A DNA stretch of 64,000 nucleotides, taken from Streptococcus mitis (GTDB lineage: Bacteria > Bacillota > Bacilli > Lactobacillales > Streptococcaceae). The stretch lies in the NCBI RefSeq assembly GCF_009496155.1, contig NZ_WIJP01000002.1:131729-195728 (forward strand), given 5' to 3'. The notes under the pieces are model-generated. The model was not told where the DNA came from. It worked only from the letters and a program-made list of their open reading frames with translations, and did no database searches. Positions 47,936-56,627 of this stretch are shown here, piece by piece. Made by a program: the position numbers and the translations under genes. How positions within the stretch are numbered: the first letter of the stretch is position 1; every line of letters begins with the position of its first letter.

Positions 47936-48262
47936 ATGTACTTTCCAACATCCTCTGCCTTGATTGAATTTCTCATCTTGGCCGTACTGGAGCAGGATGA
48001 TTCTTATGGTTATGAGATTAGCCAAACCATTAAGCTGATCGCTAATATCAAAGAATCTACACTCTATCCTATCCTAAAAAAATTGGAAGGCAATAGCTTT
48101 CTGACAACCTATTCTAGAGAGTTCCAGGGTCGCATGCGCAAATACTACTCCTTGACAAATGGTGGTATAGAACAGCTCGTGACCCTAAAAGATGAATGGG
48201 CACTCTATACAGACACCATTAATGGCATCATAGAAGGGAGTATCCGCCATGACAAGAACTGA
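47936..48262 (+). CDS. PadR-family transcriptional regulator
   Basis: A 108-aa PadR protein with a winged helix: SALIEFLILAVLEQDDSYGY, EISQTIKLIANIKESTLYPI and LKKLEGNSFLTTYSREFQGR, then MRKYYSLT, with a short C-terminal dimerisation helix. AAGGAGG precedes the ATG. It overlaps the following DUF1700 gene by 14 nt and probably represses its own operon through the ATGTGTA/TACACAT dyads. Confidence 0.93.
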   Translation: MYFPTSSALIEFLILAVLEQDDSYGYEISQTIKLIANIKESTLYPILKKLEGNSFLTTYSREFQGRMRKYYSLTNGGIEQLVTLKDEWALYTDTINGIIEGSIRHDKN

Positions 48263-48842
48263 ATACCTGACTCAGCTAGAACTCTATCTCAAAAAACTGC
48301 CTCAGGCTGACCGCATCGAAGCTATGGACTATTTCAGGGAACTCTTTGACGATGCTGGAGTCGAGGGAGAAGAAGAACTTACCGCTAGCTTAGGAACTCC
48401 TAAGGAAGCAGCCCACGAAGTTCTATCAAATCTCCTCGATAAAAAAATCAATGAGGCACCCGCTCAAAAGAATAACCGACAAATTTTGCATATCGCCTTA
48501 TTAGCCCTCCTTGCAGCACCCATCGGCATTCCTCTGGGAATCGCCATCCTCGTGGCTCTGTTCGGAATCCTTGTGGCTGCTTTGACTGTCATTCTGGCTT
48601 TCTTTGCGGTTTCCATACTAGGTATCATCGGCGGATTCCTATTTTTAGTTGAAAGTTTTACTGTCTTAGCCCAAGCTAAATCAGCCTTTATCTTGATTTT
48701 CGGTTCTGGTTTACTGGCTATCGGTGCTTCTTCACTAGTCTTACTAGGTATTTCCTATGTAGCCCGCTTCTTCGGCCTACTCATTGTTCGCCTGGTGCAA
48801 TTTATTCTTAAAAAAGGAAAGAGAGGTAACCAGCATGCGTAA
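48249..48842 (+). CDS. DUF1700 family membrane protein
   Basis: A 197-aa protein. The N-terminal ~75 residues form the DUF1700 head (YLTQLELYLKKLPQADRIEA, MDYFRELFDDAGVEGEEELT), followed by four hydrophobic helices (about 75-185). It is typically co-encoded with PadR regulators and putative adhesin-like DUF4097 proteins, as here. The function is thought to be in envelope stress; not proven. Confidence 0.88.
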   Translation: MTRTEYLTQLELYLKKLPQADRIEAMDYFRELFDDAGVEGEEELTASLGTPKEAAHEVLSNLLDKKINEAPAQKNNRQILHIALLALLAAPIGIPLGIAILVALFGILVAALTVILAFFAVSILGIIGGFLFLVESFTVLAQAKSAFILIFGSGLLAIGASSLVLLGISYVARFFGLLIVRLVQFILKKGKRGNQHA

Positions 48843-49782
48843 ATGGACAAAAGGATTTCTCATTTTTGGTGTGGTGACTACTATTATCGGATTTATCCTG
48901 CTCTTTGTAGGTATCCAATCTGACGGGATCAAGAGCCTACTTGCCATGTCCAAGGAGCCTGTCTATGATAGTCGGATGGAAGAGCTGACATTTGGCAAGG
49001 AAGTCGAAAACCTAGAGATTACTCTCCACCAACACGCGCTCACCATCACAGACTCTTTAGATGATCAAATCCACATTTCTTATCATCCATCTATTTCTGC
49101 TCACCATGATCTTATAACAAATCAAAACGATAAAACTCTGAGCCTCACTGATAAGAAACTGTCTGAAAGTCCATTTCTCTCTTCTGGAATTGGCGGGATT
49201 CTCCATATCGCAAGTGGTTACTCTCGTCGTTTTGAAGAAGTTATTCTCCAAGTTCCAAAAGGAAGAAGTCTAAAAGGGATCAACGTGTCAGCCAATCGTG
49301 GACAAACCACCATCATAAATGCTAGTCTTGAAAATGCAACTCTCAGTACAAATGGCTATCTCCTCCGAATTGAAGGAAGTCGTATCAAAAACAGTAAACT
49401 CACAACACCAAATATCATCAATATCTTTAGCACAGAACTGACAGATAGTCAGCTAGAGTCAACAGAAAATCACTTCCACGCTGAAAACATCCAAGTACAC
49501 GGTAAGGTGGAATTGATGGCGAAAACAGACCTACAACTGCTACTTTCCGAAGAAGAAAAACAAAGAATCAACTTAGATCTTTCAACAAAACATGGTTCTA
49601 TTCTTCATTTTTTAAGAGAAGGAAGACGTTCGTTTAAAAACAAAGAAAACAAAGATGAACGATTAAGCAATCCTTATAAAACAGAAAAAGCAGATGCAAA
49701 AGATCAACTCATGGCAAGAGCAGAACAGGATATCTATCTACTCAAATCAGAGGAACACGAGTCTTCTTCTAGAAATCGTTGA
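48835..49782 (+). CDS. DUF4097-type membrane-anchored beta-strand protein
   Basis: A 315-aa protein with an N-terminal transmembrane helix (about 6-26), then a repetitive beta-strand domain (EVILQVPKGRSLKGINVSAN; TTPNIINIFSTELTDSQLES) of the DUF4097 putative-adhesin class, and a charged C-terminal tail. The start at 48835 (MRKWTKGF) follows GAGAGGTAACC and overlaps the DUF1700 gene by 8 nt. Third gene of the PadR operon. A related small protein lies in the bacteriocin cluster at 53165. Confidence 0.83.
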   Translation: MRKWTKGFLIFGVVTTIIGFILLFVGIQSDGIKSLLAMSKEPVYDSRMEELTFGKEVENLEITLHQHALTITDSLDDQIHISYHPSISAHHDLITNQNDKTLSLTDKKLSESPFLSSGIGGILHIASGYSRRFEEVILQVPKGRSLKGINVSANRGQTTIINASLENATLSTNGYLLRIEGSRIKNSKLTTPNIINIFSTELTDSQLESTENHFHAENIQVHGKVELMAKTDLQLLLSEEEKQRINLDLSTKHGSILHFLREGRRSFKNKENKDERLSNPYKTEKADAKDQLMARAEQDIYLLKSEEHESSSRNR

Positions 49783-49807
49783 CAAAAGCGCTTACATCTG
49801 CTAATGT
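49779..49807 (+). promoter_or_regulatory. Promoter of the 354-aa membrane protein, with cre-like core
   Basis: TTGACA (49779-49784), 17-bp spacer, TAATGT (49802-49807). It overlaps the end of the upstream gene. The spacer contains AAAGCGCTTACA, a partial cre match. Confidence 0.6.
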
Positions 49808-49840
49808 AAAATAAAAAAACAACCAAAAAGGAGGTTCCTC

Positions 49841-50905
49841 ATGAAACAAGAATGGTTTGAAAGTAATGATTTTGTAAAAACAACAAGCAAGAACAAGCCT
49901 GATGAACAAGCCCAAGATGTTGCAGACAAGGCTGAAGAAACGATAGTCGATCTCGATATGCCAATTGAAAAAAATACTCAAGTAGAGGAGGAAGTCTCTC
50001 AAGCTGAAGTTGAACTAGAAAGCCAGCAAGAAGAGAAAATTGAAACGCCTGAAGACAGTGAAGCGAGAACAGAAATAGAAGAAAAGAAGGCATCTAGTTC
50101 TACTGAAGAAGAGCAAGACCTTTCTAAAGAAACAGAAAAAGTCACTATAGCTGAAGAGAGTCAAGAAGCACTTCCTCAGCAAAAACCAACCACGAAAGAG
50201 CCCCTTCTTATCAGTCAATCCTTAGAAAGTCCCTATATCCCCGACCAAGCTCCAAAATCTAGGGATAGATGGAAAGAGCAAGCGCTTGATTTTTGGTCTT
50301 GGCTAGTGGAAGCAATCAAATCTCCTACGAGTAATCTTGAAACAAGTAGCACACACAGTTACACAGCCTTTCTCTTGCTCATTCTGTTTTCTGCATCTTC
50401 CTTTTTCTTTAGTATCTACCACATCAAACATGCTTACTATGGACATATAGCAACTATGCATAATCACTTCCCTGAACAATTTGCTTCATTGAATCTCTTT
50501 TCGATTATCTCTATCCTAGTAGCAACAACACTCTTCTTCTTTTCATTCCTCTTGGGTAGTTTCGTCGTGAGACGATTTATCTACCAAGAAAAGGACTGGA
50601 CGCTAGAAAAGGTTCTCCAACAATATAGTCAACTCTTAGCAATTCCAATCTTCCTCACTGCCATTGCTAGTTTCTTTGCCTTCTTTGACAACCTACGATT
50701 TACAGCCCTCTTGTGTGTGATTAGCATTGGAATCATTCTGCTTGCCAGTCTCCATATCATTACAAGACCAAGTCAAGCAAGTGAAACCGACTCCTTCTAT
50801 CAATTATTCTTGTCTGTCCTTGTGAATGGGGTTATCATCCTCCTCTTCTTTGTAGCTGAAGTGGCACTGATTGGAGATTACCTTCGTATCTTGGCCTTTC
50901 TTTAA
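49841..50905 (+). CDS. Membrane protein with acidic cytoplasmic N-terminus
   Basis: A 354-aa protein. Residues about 1-135 are highly acidic and low-complexity (VEEEVSQAEVELESQQEEKI), followed by a cluster of five or six transmembrane helices (about 165-350) ending EVALIGDYLRILAFL. No function recognised; it belongs to a streptococcal family found after the PadR operon. Its last ~267 bp are repeated at 57834-58100, on the other side of the peptide/ABC cluster. Confidence 0.75.
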   Translation: MKQEWFESNDFVKTTSKNKPDEQAQDVADKAEETIVDLDMPIEKNTQVEEEVSQAEVELESQQEEKIETPEDSEARTEIEEKKASSSTEEEQDLSKETEKVTIAEESQEALPQQKPTTKEPLLISQSLESPYIPDQAPKSRDRWKEQALDFWSWLVEAIKSPTSNLETSSTHSYTAFLLLILFSASSFFFSIYHIKHAYYGHIATMHNHFPEQFASLNLFSIISILVATTLFFFSFLLGSFVVRRFIYQEKDWTLEKVLQQYSQLLAIPIFLTAIASFFAFFDNLRFTALLCVISIGIILLASLHIITRPSQASETDSFYQLFLSVLVNGVIILLFFVAEVALIGDYLRILAFL

Positions 50906-51030
50906 ACTTTAATCCTGTCTTTCACGGCAGGATTTTTTATATGCCAAAAAGCAAGTCAATTGACCTGCTTCTGCTTTACTCTTCTTGTGCTAATGTTTTA
51001 AAATCTTGTCCTAGGATGGGGTTTATTTCT
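50639..51030. repeat. Left copy of the ~392-bp duplication flanking the peptide cluster
   Basis: Bases 50639-51030 match 57834-58225 colinearly (constant offset 7195, no indels, only scattered substitutions). The segment holds the 3' end of the membrane protein gene, the shared terminator, and the last ~18 codons of the convergent gene whose full copy starts at 59031. The partial 3' end of that gene on this side (50976-51030, minus strand) is a pseudogene stub. Confidence 0.92.
50908..50938. terminator. Terminator in the duplicated segment
   Basis: AATCCTG-TCTTTCACG-GCAGGATTTTTTA. A second copy lies at 58103-58133. Confidence 0.8.
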
Positions 51031-51141
51031 ATAGTTCAGTAGTATGATAACGTTGCTATGAAGTTCGTTATTCCAAATATTATGCAAACTAGTTATATGT
51101 AAAATTAAGATTAGAAACCACCAATCTCCATTTATTAACTT

Positions 51142-53172
51142 TTAATGAAATTCGTCCATATTAATAACTTTACTTGCTCTAGCAATAACATTCTTATCAT
51201 GAGTCACGACAATAACAATCTTTTCCTCGTTCACTAATTTCTCAACCTCGTTTAGAAATAATTCAGTTGAGTTTCTGTCCAAATTTCCTGTAGGCTCATC
51301 GAATAGATAGATATCCTTTTCTTGCGATAAACTCCTCATGAGTAGAATTTTTTGTTTCTGACCTTGCGAAATATTGGTGGCTTTCCCATCAATCTGATGA
51401 CTTAGAGCTATATTGAGATTCAGACTATCAAGATTATTTGATTCATAGTTTTCCTTATTAAATAGGGTGAAATTAATATTTTTTGAAACACTTCCAGGAA
51501 ATACATGAAATTCAGATGAATACACGCTTAAATAATCCAAAATATTAGTTTCCTCTAAAGTAGAAAAACTGTCCATTCCATTCAGTACAATATCACCCTC
51601 TGTTGGAGAAGATAATCCCTGAATAATATTCAAAAGGGATGATTTCCCAGTTCCATTGCCGCCTGTAATAACGGTTAATTCACCACTATTAAACTCGAAA
51701 TTTAATTTATTAAATACTAACCTTTCATCCCATTTTTTACATAAATTCCGACATGACAATTGTTCAATTTTAGATACTGGAATGGTAGCAAGATTACTTT
51801 CCATCCCTACTTCCTCTAGTCCAATAAACTCAAAGGAATATTGACTTTTTTTCAATGCTACCCAAGATGTAATTAAAGAATTTAAAATGCTGGATAACAG
51901 TAATAGAATCAAAATACTATTTGCATACTCTGATATATGTGCGTAATCTCTAATAATATTCACAGTAGCAAGCAAAAATGAACCAGTTAAACCAATAAAT
52001 ATCTGCGTAGAAGCTAATAATCTATTGGTAATATGTGTACTATCTAGTTTCGTTCCCAACAGTTCATTGAGTCTTTCATCAAATTCTTTGATGAAGTCAC
52101 TAGATTTTTGGAAACTTATAATATCTTGCAAACCATAAATTGTATTTTCTACAAGAGAACTAAAGTTAGAACTATTAGCAATAAATTCTCGCTGATTTTT
52201 TACAACTTTTCGTATCTCAAAATTGACATATAAACCAAGAATAGCTATAGATACGCATGTAACTGCGAAAATAATAATATTCAATTTTAATAGCAATAAC
52301 AGTAGCAAACAAAACACTAAAAACTGTACCTTTAAGTAAAATTTTTGCATAATACCTGTTGCTGATAACAACAAATTCCAAAAATAACTACTAACATACT
52401 CATAATTCTTAGTTAAAGAAAAATCATTTAATTGGTTCTTATAAAAAGAGGACAGAATATCATTTAAAAAATTATTCTCAATCTTTCCTTTTAATCTCGT
52501 TTCTAATATAGAGAACTGCCAATACAAATATGAAGCTAATATTATTGAAGCTAGGGTAAATAGTTGAATACTAAACTGAATGTTAAGTAGACCAGACATT
52601 GTTATTTGTAGTAAAAAAGCAATAGCAATAGGTAAACTAATTTTAGCTAATCCCAAGAAAAAGATTGCCAATTTTCTCTTCCAACCAAGTGAAGCTAGAA
52701 ATCTATGATATAACTTATCTGCATAGCTTATCGTAACAATATCTTTTCTATCTTCTGAATTAACATTCTCATTCTTTTGAGGAATTAAAACAATTCCTAC
52801 ACTCTGACTAAAAAGTTCTAATCTTGAAATTTTCTCAATTTCCTCATTTGCAGGATCAGAAACAATCAATGAACTACTGTCTCCATCCAACACGACGATA
52901 TAATGAGGCAAGCTAGCTCTTTCTACTACCAGTAAATAAGGAAATGATACGTTGTTTAACAAACTAGGAGTCTCAATTTGATAAGAATCCGCATCAATAC
53001 CATAGCTTTTTAGTATATCTTCTATATCAAACAAAGACAGTCCTTGGTGGTTATTGTTATCAAATTGTAGACTATCTAAATGTTCTAATTTTGGGAAATA
53101 GTAAGAAATGATTGTCTTTACACAAGCCATTCCACAATCCAGCAAAGTTGCTTGTTTATAGTGACTAACCAT
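51142..53172 (-). CDS. C39 peptidase-containing ABC transporter (PCAT)
   Basis: A 676-aa exporter-processor with three domains. The N-terminal C39 protease has Gln-Cys in QATLLDCGMACVK (C13) and a catalytic His-Asp in LPHYIVVLDGD and IVSDPA. A transmembrane domain (about 155-430) follows, then an ATPase with Walker A GGNGTGKSS, signature ISQGQKQ, Walker B IYLFDEPTGNLD and VIVVTHD. It should cleave and export peptides with a small-residue leader end, presumably the three tandem peptides at 55407-55752. The start at 53172 follows AAGGAG. It is the last gene of the operon and overlaps the preceding gene by 8 nt. Confidence 0.9.
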   Translation of the reverse strand: MVSHYKQATLLDCGMACVKTIISYYFPKLEHLDSLQFDNNNHQGLSLFDIEDILKSYGIDADSYQIETPSLLNNVSFPYLLVVERASLPHYIVVLDGDSSSLIVSDPANEEIEKISRLELFSQSVGIVLIPQKNENVNSEDRKDIVTISYADKLYHRFLASLGWKRKLAIFFLGLAKISLPIAIAFLLQITMSGLLNIQFSIQLFTLASIILASYLYWQFSILETRLKGKIENNFLNDILSSFYKNQLNDFSLTKNYEYVSSYFWNLLLSATGIMQKFYLKVQFLVFCLLLLLLLKLNIIIFAVTCVSIAILGLYVNFEIRKVVKNQREFIANSSNFSSLVENTIYGLQDIISFQKSSDFIKEFDERLNELLGTKLDSTHITNRLLASTQIFIGLTGSFLLATVNIIRDYAHISEYANSILILLLLSSILNSLITSWVALKKSQYSFEFIGLEEVGMESNLATIPVSKIEQLSCRNLCKKWDERLVFNKLNFEFNSGELTVITGGNGTGKSSLLNIIQGLSSPTEGDIVLNGMDSFSTLEETNILDYLSVYSSEFHVFPGSVSKNINFTLFNKENYESNNLDSLNLNIALSHQIDGKATNISQGQKQKILLMRSLSQEKDIYLFDEPTGNLDRNSTELFLNEVEKLVNEEKIVIVVTHDKNVIARASKVINMDEFH

Positions 53173-53746
53173 TATTTTCTCCTTTTTCAACACTTATCTT
53201 ACTATAACCATCAACTTCAATGACGCTATTCGAAGTTTGATTTGTCGTAGGAACCCTTAAAACTTCTCCTGTATTATTTGTATGTAAAGTATAGATTCCA
53301 TCAAAGTCTTCAGGAACTGTAATAGATACATCACCAACAAGAGTATCTATAAATATTTTTTCGAAAGTCGCATTTTTCCCTAAGGAAATGGTTACATATA
53401 ACTTATCTTTCCCTTGTGAACTCAAAGCCAAATTAAAGCCATGTTGTGAAAATGGAATATATAGACTATCTGAACTCATTTTAACGTTTTTAGTTATGTT
53501 ATTCACTGATTCTTCGGAAACTTTTCCTTCTATTTGAACACTTGTTTCATCTGATTCACTCTTGACAACTTTAACATCAATTGCTTGCTTTGAACCATAA
53601 AACTCTAACGTTTTAATACTCTTAGAAGAAAGAGCCCATGATTGTTTCACACTGATTGTCGTTTCTCCTCGTTTTAAGGTTAATAAAATTCCAGCCACTA
53701 CAAACAGTAACAACAGCCCAATTACAATTCCTATTTTTTTCATCAT
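53165..53746 (-). CDS. Membrane-anchored beta-rich accessory protein
   Basis: A 193-aa protein with one N-terminal helix (about 4-22) and an exported strand-rich domain (KVVKSESDETSVQIEGKVSE; IFIDTLVGDVSITVPEDFDG), similar in style to the DUF4097 putative-adhesin class. It lies between the ABC permease gene and the C39 transporter gene. It could be an export or immunity accessory, like the extra membrane proteins of lantibiotic clusters. No direct evidence for its role. Confidence 0.7.
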   Translation of the reverse strand: MMKKIGIVIGLLLLFVVAGILLTLKRGETTISVKQSWALSSKSIKTLEFYGSKQAIDVKVVKSESDETSVQIEGKVSEESVNNITKNVKMSSDSLYIPFSQHGFNLALSSQGKDKLYVTISLGKNATFEKIFIDTLVGDVSITVPEDFDGIYTLHTNNTGEVLRVPTTNQTSNSVIEVDGYSKISVEKGENNG

Positions 53747-53754
53747 TAGTACTC

Positions 53755-54447
53755 CTACTTAAATTCTTTTTTACTAAATACAACAAACGCAAGTACAATC
53801 ACTGCTATACTTACCAATATAGGATAGCCTGCATTCGTAAGGGTAAATTGACTTACCCCAGGGGAAGTTTTCAAATTTAAAGTCATTAATAAATAGTCTC
53901 TCACACTCTCACCAGAGTTTGGAAGGACATAAACCAATAGGTTATCAAACAGTAAAATATAGAGTATATAAATTATACTTGATTCATAAACCTTATCAAA
54001 TATTTGAAAAATCAATAACGAGATACTGATAATAACCAAATAGTATGGTAGTTGGTGTAAAAATGTCGAAACAATCAACACCAAGTCTCCCTCCAAATAG
54101 ACAAGAGCTGTTAAACTATAAAAAATAGTTACATATAGGAAAGACAAACAAAAGGCTCCCAAAGTTTTATATAAAAATAACTTCCATCGTTGTTTTTCTT
54201 TTGTGAGCAGAATGTTAATCGTACGGAAACTATAATCTTCCCCCCAGAAAAATAAATTAGTAGAGATAAAAAGCAAAGGAATAAAACCACTCACATTTGA
54301 AATCAATACTCGAAATGCTGGTTCATCTTCATTCGATGACTTAAAAAATAAGGAGAATAACAAAATCAATAATCCTATCAACAAACTAGGAAGTACTCCT
54401 CTTTTTTCCCAGTAAAATTTATACATATCTGCTTTAAGAGAATTCAT
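53755..54447 (-). CDS. ABC transporter permease, immunity-type
   Basis: A 230-aa membrane protein with six predicted helices and the N-terminal pattern of ABC-2/LanE-type permeases (NSLKADMYKFYWEKRGVLPS). It is encoded 23 nt after the ATPase at 54471. Such pairs expel bacteriocins from the producer membrane; here that is inferred from the cluster. The ribosome binding site is AAGGAGGAG. Confidence 0.82.
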   Translation of the reverse strand: MNSLKADMYKFYWEKRGVLPSLLIGLLILLFSLFFKSSNEDEPAFRVLISNVSGFIPLLFISTNLFFWGEDYSFRTINILLTKEKQRWKLFLYKTLGAFCLSFLYVTIFYSLTALVYLEGDLVLIVSTFLHQLPYYLVIISISLLIFQIFDKVYESSIIYILYILLFDNLLVYVLPNSGESVRDYLLMTLNLKTSPGVSQFTLTNAGYPILVSIAVIVLAFVVFSKKEFK

Positions 54448-54470
54448 GACTCTCCTCCTTTCTTAAATCA

Positions 54471-55334
54471 TCAGATAATGTTACGCAAATAGTAGTCCTC
54501 AAAGCGTTCCTTCTTAATATAAATATCCTGTATCACTAGATTTGAAGCAATACTATATTCCAAGATAACCATTAATTTTTCCTTTTCTGGCACAACCAGA
54601 TAGTCATCCTGCTCAAAATGAACAATGCCCTCTTCTTTTAAAAACGTTTTTAGAATCTGATTATCACTCGTCTTAAGGAAGAGCTTTTCCGACAAATCAT
54701 TTGCTAGCTCTTTTGAACTCATCACATTTAGAATTTTCCCCTTTTTCATAATGATATACTTATCTGTTATAAACTCCAACTCCGATAGGATATGGCTTGA
54801 AATCAAAAAGGTAACTCCCAACTGATCCCTTAAATTCAAAATCATTTTTCTTAAATCTGAAATTCCTTGAGGATCTAAACCATTTACTGGTTCATCTAGG
54901 ATAATAAGCTCTGGATTGTCCAAAAGGGCAATTGCTATCGATAATCTTTGCTTCATTCCAAGAGAATAGTTTTTTACTTTTCTGTCCCATGATGGTTTGG
55001 GTAGGCGAACCAATTCCAACATTTTTGTGATATCTGTCTTTAAACCAAATCTTGTTTTATAATATTGCAAGTGTTGACGTCCAGTCAAGTTTGGATAAAG
55101 GGCAGGTGATTCGATAATACTGCCAATCTTATGCTGAGAAACACTCTTGATTTCTCCCTTATCAGATTGAATTAGTCCTAGAAGAATTCTCATTAAGGTT
55201 GTCTTTCCTGCACCATTCTCTCCGATAAGACCACATATTTCCCCTTGCTCAATATCAAAGGAAATATTATGTAGAACCTGTTCTTTCCCATATGTTTTAT
55301 CAATATTTTTAAGACTTAAAATCACACGATTCAT
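54471..55334 (-). CDS. ABC transporter ATP-binding protein, LanF/BcrA-like
   Basis: A 287-aa ATPase with Walker A GENGAGKTT (about 38-46), signature YSLGMKQRLSIA, Walker B LIILDEPVNGLDP and switch FLISSHIL. The long C-terminal extension is typical of the bacitracin/lantibiotic self-protection ATPases. It lies downstream of the three small peptide genes, separated by a hairpin that may reduce read-through. Confidence 0.88.
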   Translation of the reverse strand: MNRVILSLKNIDKTYGKEQVLHNISFDIEQGEICGLIGENGAGKTTLMRILLGLIQSDKGEIKSVSQHKIGSIIESPALYPNLTGRQHLQYYKTRFGLKTDITKMLELVRLPKPSWDRKVKNYSLGMKQRLSIAIALLDNPELIILDEPVNGLDPQGISDLRKMILNLRDQLGVTFLISSHILSELEFITDKYIIMKKGKILNVMSSKELANDLSEKLFLKTSDNQILKTFLKEEGIVHFEQDDYLVVPEKEKLMVILEYSIASNLVIQDIYIKKERFEDYYLRNII

Positions 55335-55355
55335 AGTTTCTCTCCGTTCATTATA

Positions 55356-55399
55356 TTAAAAAGTCTCTGACAAGGAATGAACCCTGCCAGAGATTTTTA
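55356..55399 (-). terminator. Hairpin between peptide genes and ABC genes
   Basis: Minus strand AAAAATCTCTGGCAGGG and CCTTGTCAGAGACTTTTTAA. An imperfect terminator in a position that usually sets a high peptide-to-exporter transcript ratio. Confidence 0.7.
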
Positions 55400-55406
55400 G
55401 CTTACG

Positions 55407-55523
55407 TTAACTCCAGCAGAAGAATCCAATACCTGTGAGCATTCCATAAATACCGAGTGGTGAAACAGCACAAAATTGACCTGCCACAATGTGTTTTTTA
55501 TGTTTATTACTTAGTTTTTTCAT
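55407..55523 (-). CDS. Tandem bacteriocin-like precursor peptide A (38 aa)
   Basis: ATG at 55523 after AAAAGGAGGG; stop at 55407. The leader MKKLSNKHKKHIVAG (15 residues) is shared with peptides B and C. The 23-residue core begins QFCAVSPLGIYG and ends GFFCWS, with cysteines at core positions 3 and 21. No typical GG site, but the leader end -AG with I at -4 and L at -12 partly fits C39 processing. Third of three tandem genes; too short for usual ORF cut-offs. Confidence 0.8.
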   Translation of the reverse strand: MKKLSNKHKKHIVAGQFCAVSPLGIYGMLTGIGFFCWS

Positions 55524-55538
55524 TACTTAACCCTCCTT

Positions 55539-55637
55539 TTAATCCCAACAAAATATACCTACTCCATATCGAAGACCTATAATACAAAAGCGACCTGCTA
55601 CAATGTGCTTTTTATTTTTGTTACTTAGTTTTTTCAC
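55539..55637 (-). CDS. Tandem bacteriocin-like precursor peptide B (32 aa)
   Basis: Starts with GTG at 55637 behind AGGAGGATGAAGTA. The leader is (M)KKLSNKNKKHIVAG and the core RFCIIGLRYGVGIFCWD (17 residues, cysteines at 3 and 15). The core is identical to that of peptide C; the DNA of the two genes is a ~115-bp tandem duplication. The stop overlaps the ribosome binding site of peptide A. Confidence 0.8.
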   Translation of the reverse strand: MKKLSNKNKKHIVAGRFCIIGLRYGVGIFCWD

Positions 55638-55653
55638 TACTTCATCCTCCTAT

Positions 55654-55752
55654 TTAATCCCAACAAAATATGCCTACTCCATATCGAAGACCTATAATAC
55701 AAAAGCGACCTGCTACAATGTGTCTTTTGACACGTCCAGTTAGTTTTCTCAT
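55654..55752 (-). CDS. Tandem bacteriocin-like precursor peptide C (32 aa)
   Basis: ATG at 55752 after AAAAGGAGAG. The leader MRKLTGRVKRHIVAG diverges from the others at its start but keeps HIVAG; the core RFCIIGLRYGVGIFCWD is the same as in B. It is the first of the three genes after the thioredoxin-like gene. Two cysteines per core and a disulfide-type enzyme next door suggest a disulfide-closed ring. Confidence 0.8.
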   Translation of the reverse strand: MRKLTGRVKRHIVAGRFCIIGLRYGVGIFCWD

Positions 55753-55806
55753 CAGAAAACTCTCCTTTTAAAAAATTTTTTATAATAACCAAATGAGATT
55801 CTCATT

Positions 55807-56400
55807 TCAGTCATTTATTAACTGTTTTAAATCTTTAGACAAGATTTCTTCGCTTCCTTGTTCTACATAAATTTGTTTCACTATCCCATCTTTATCCACT
55901 ATAAATATTGTTGGAATAGCTTTTACATCAAAAAACTTAAAAGCTTGTAAATCTTGATCTATATAAACTGGAAAGGTAAAACCCTGATTCCTTAAAAATT
56001 TATGAGAGGTTTCAAGTGTTTCACGTTCTCCATCAACTATATCCACCATAAAGAAATCAACTTTATCTTGGTATTTATCATAAAGGTGCTGAATAATTGG
56101 GAGCTCTTTTTGGCAATCAGGACACCAACTAGCCCAGAATACCACAACCTTTGGTCTAAACTTATAATCTGATAGTTGAACCTGTGCTCCCTCATTAGAG
56201 GTTAACAATGCATTCTTGAATGTTGTATTTTTAGTTTTTGAAATATATTGTTTTATTTCCTCCTCTTTTTTTAAGAGGAGTTCTTGCGCTGTTTCTTCTT
56301 GATGATGAGATTCCTGGTTTTGATAGTAAAATCCTGCTAAAAATAAAGATGCTATCACAAGAAGAACCATTGTCTCTACAACATGTTTTTTTGACATCAT
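55807..56400 (-). CDS. Membrane-anchored thioredoxin-like protein (TlpA/ResA type)
   Basis: A 197-aa protein with an N-terminal anchor (about 8-26) and an external thioredoxin fold carrying the active site FWASWCPDCQKELP (CPDC). The cis-proline follows in FKFFDVKAIPTIFIVDKDG. It would oxidise, reduce or isomerise disulfides outside the membrane. Placed directly before the cysteine-containing peptides, it most likely handles their disulfide. It overlaps the preceding 73-aa gene by 4 nt. Confidence 0.87.
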   Translation of the reverse strand: MMSKKHVVETMVLLVIASLFLAGFYYQNQESHHQEETAQELLLKKEEEIKQYISKTKNTTFKNALLTSNEGAQVQLSDYKFRPKVVVFWASWCPDCQKELPIIQHLYDKYQDKVDFFMVDIVDGERETLETSHKFLRNQGFTFPVYIDQDLQAFKFFDVKAIPTIFIVDKDGIVKQIYVEQGSEEILSKDLKQLIND

Positions 56401-56618
56401 GGATCGTCCTCCACTTCTGAAATTCTAAAACTTTCGATAATAGATAATTCTTCTGGTAAGATTAAAACTCGCTCTTCGCCTGCATCTAAAATAGCTAAAC
56501 GGAATGGTTCCTTATTCAACTCTATTTGTACCAACTTTTGCTCCGCCGTGTTATTTCGAAACAGCAAACTGTGGCGAGTTTGTGTAAACGTCTCTAGCGA
56601 GATACTAAAATCTTCCAT
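56397..56618 (-). CDS. 73-aa protein of unknown function in the peptide cluster
   Basis: A small acidic soluble protein (ISLETFTQTRHSLLFRNNTA; FRLAILDAGEERVLILPEEL) with alternating strands and no signal or membrane segment. TAGGAG precedes the ATG, and its stop overlaps the thioredoxin-like gene start. No family recognised. It could be a leader-binding or chaperone-like factor for the precursors; this is a guess from position and size. Confidence 0.65.
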   Translation of the reverse strand: MEDFSISLETFTQTRHSLLFRNNTAEQKLVQIELNKEPFRLAILDAGEERVLILPEELSIIESFRISEVEDDP

Positions 56619-56627
56619 TTCTATCTC

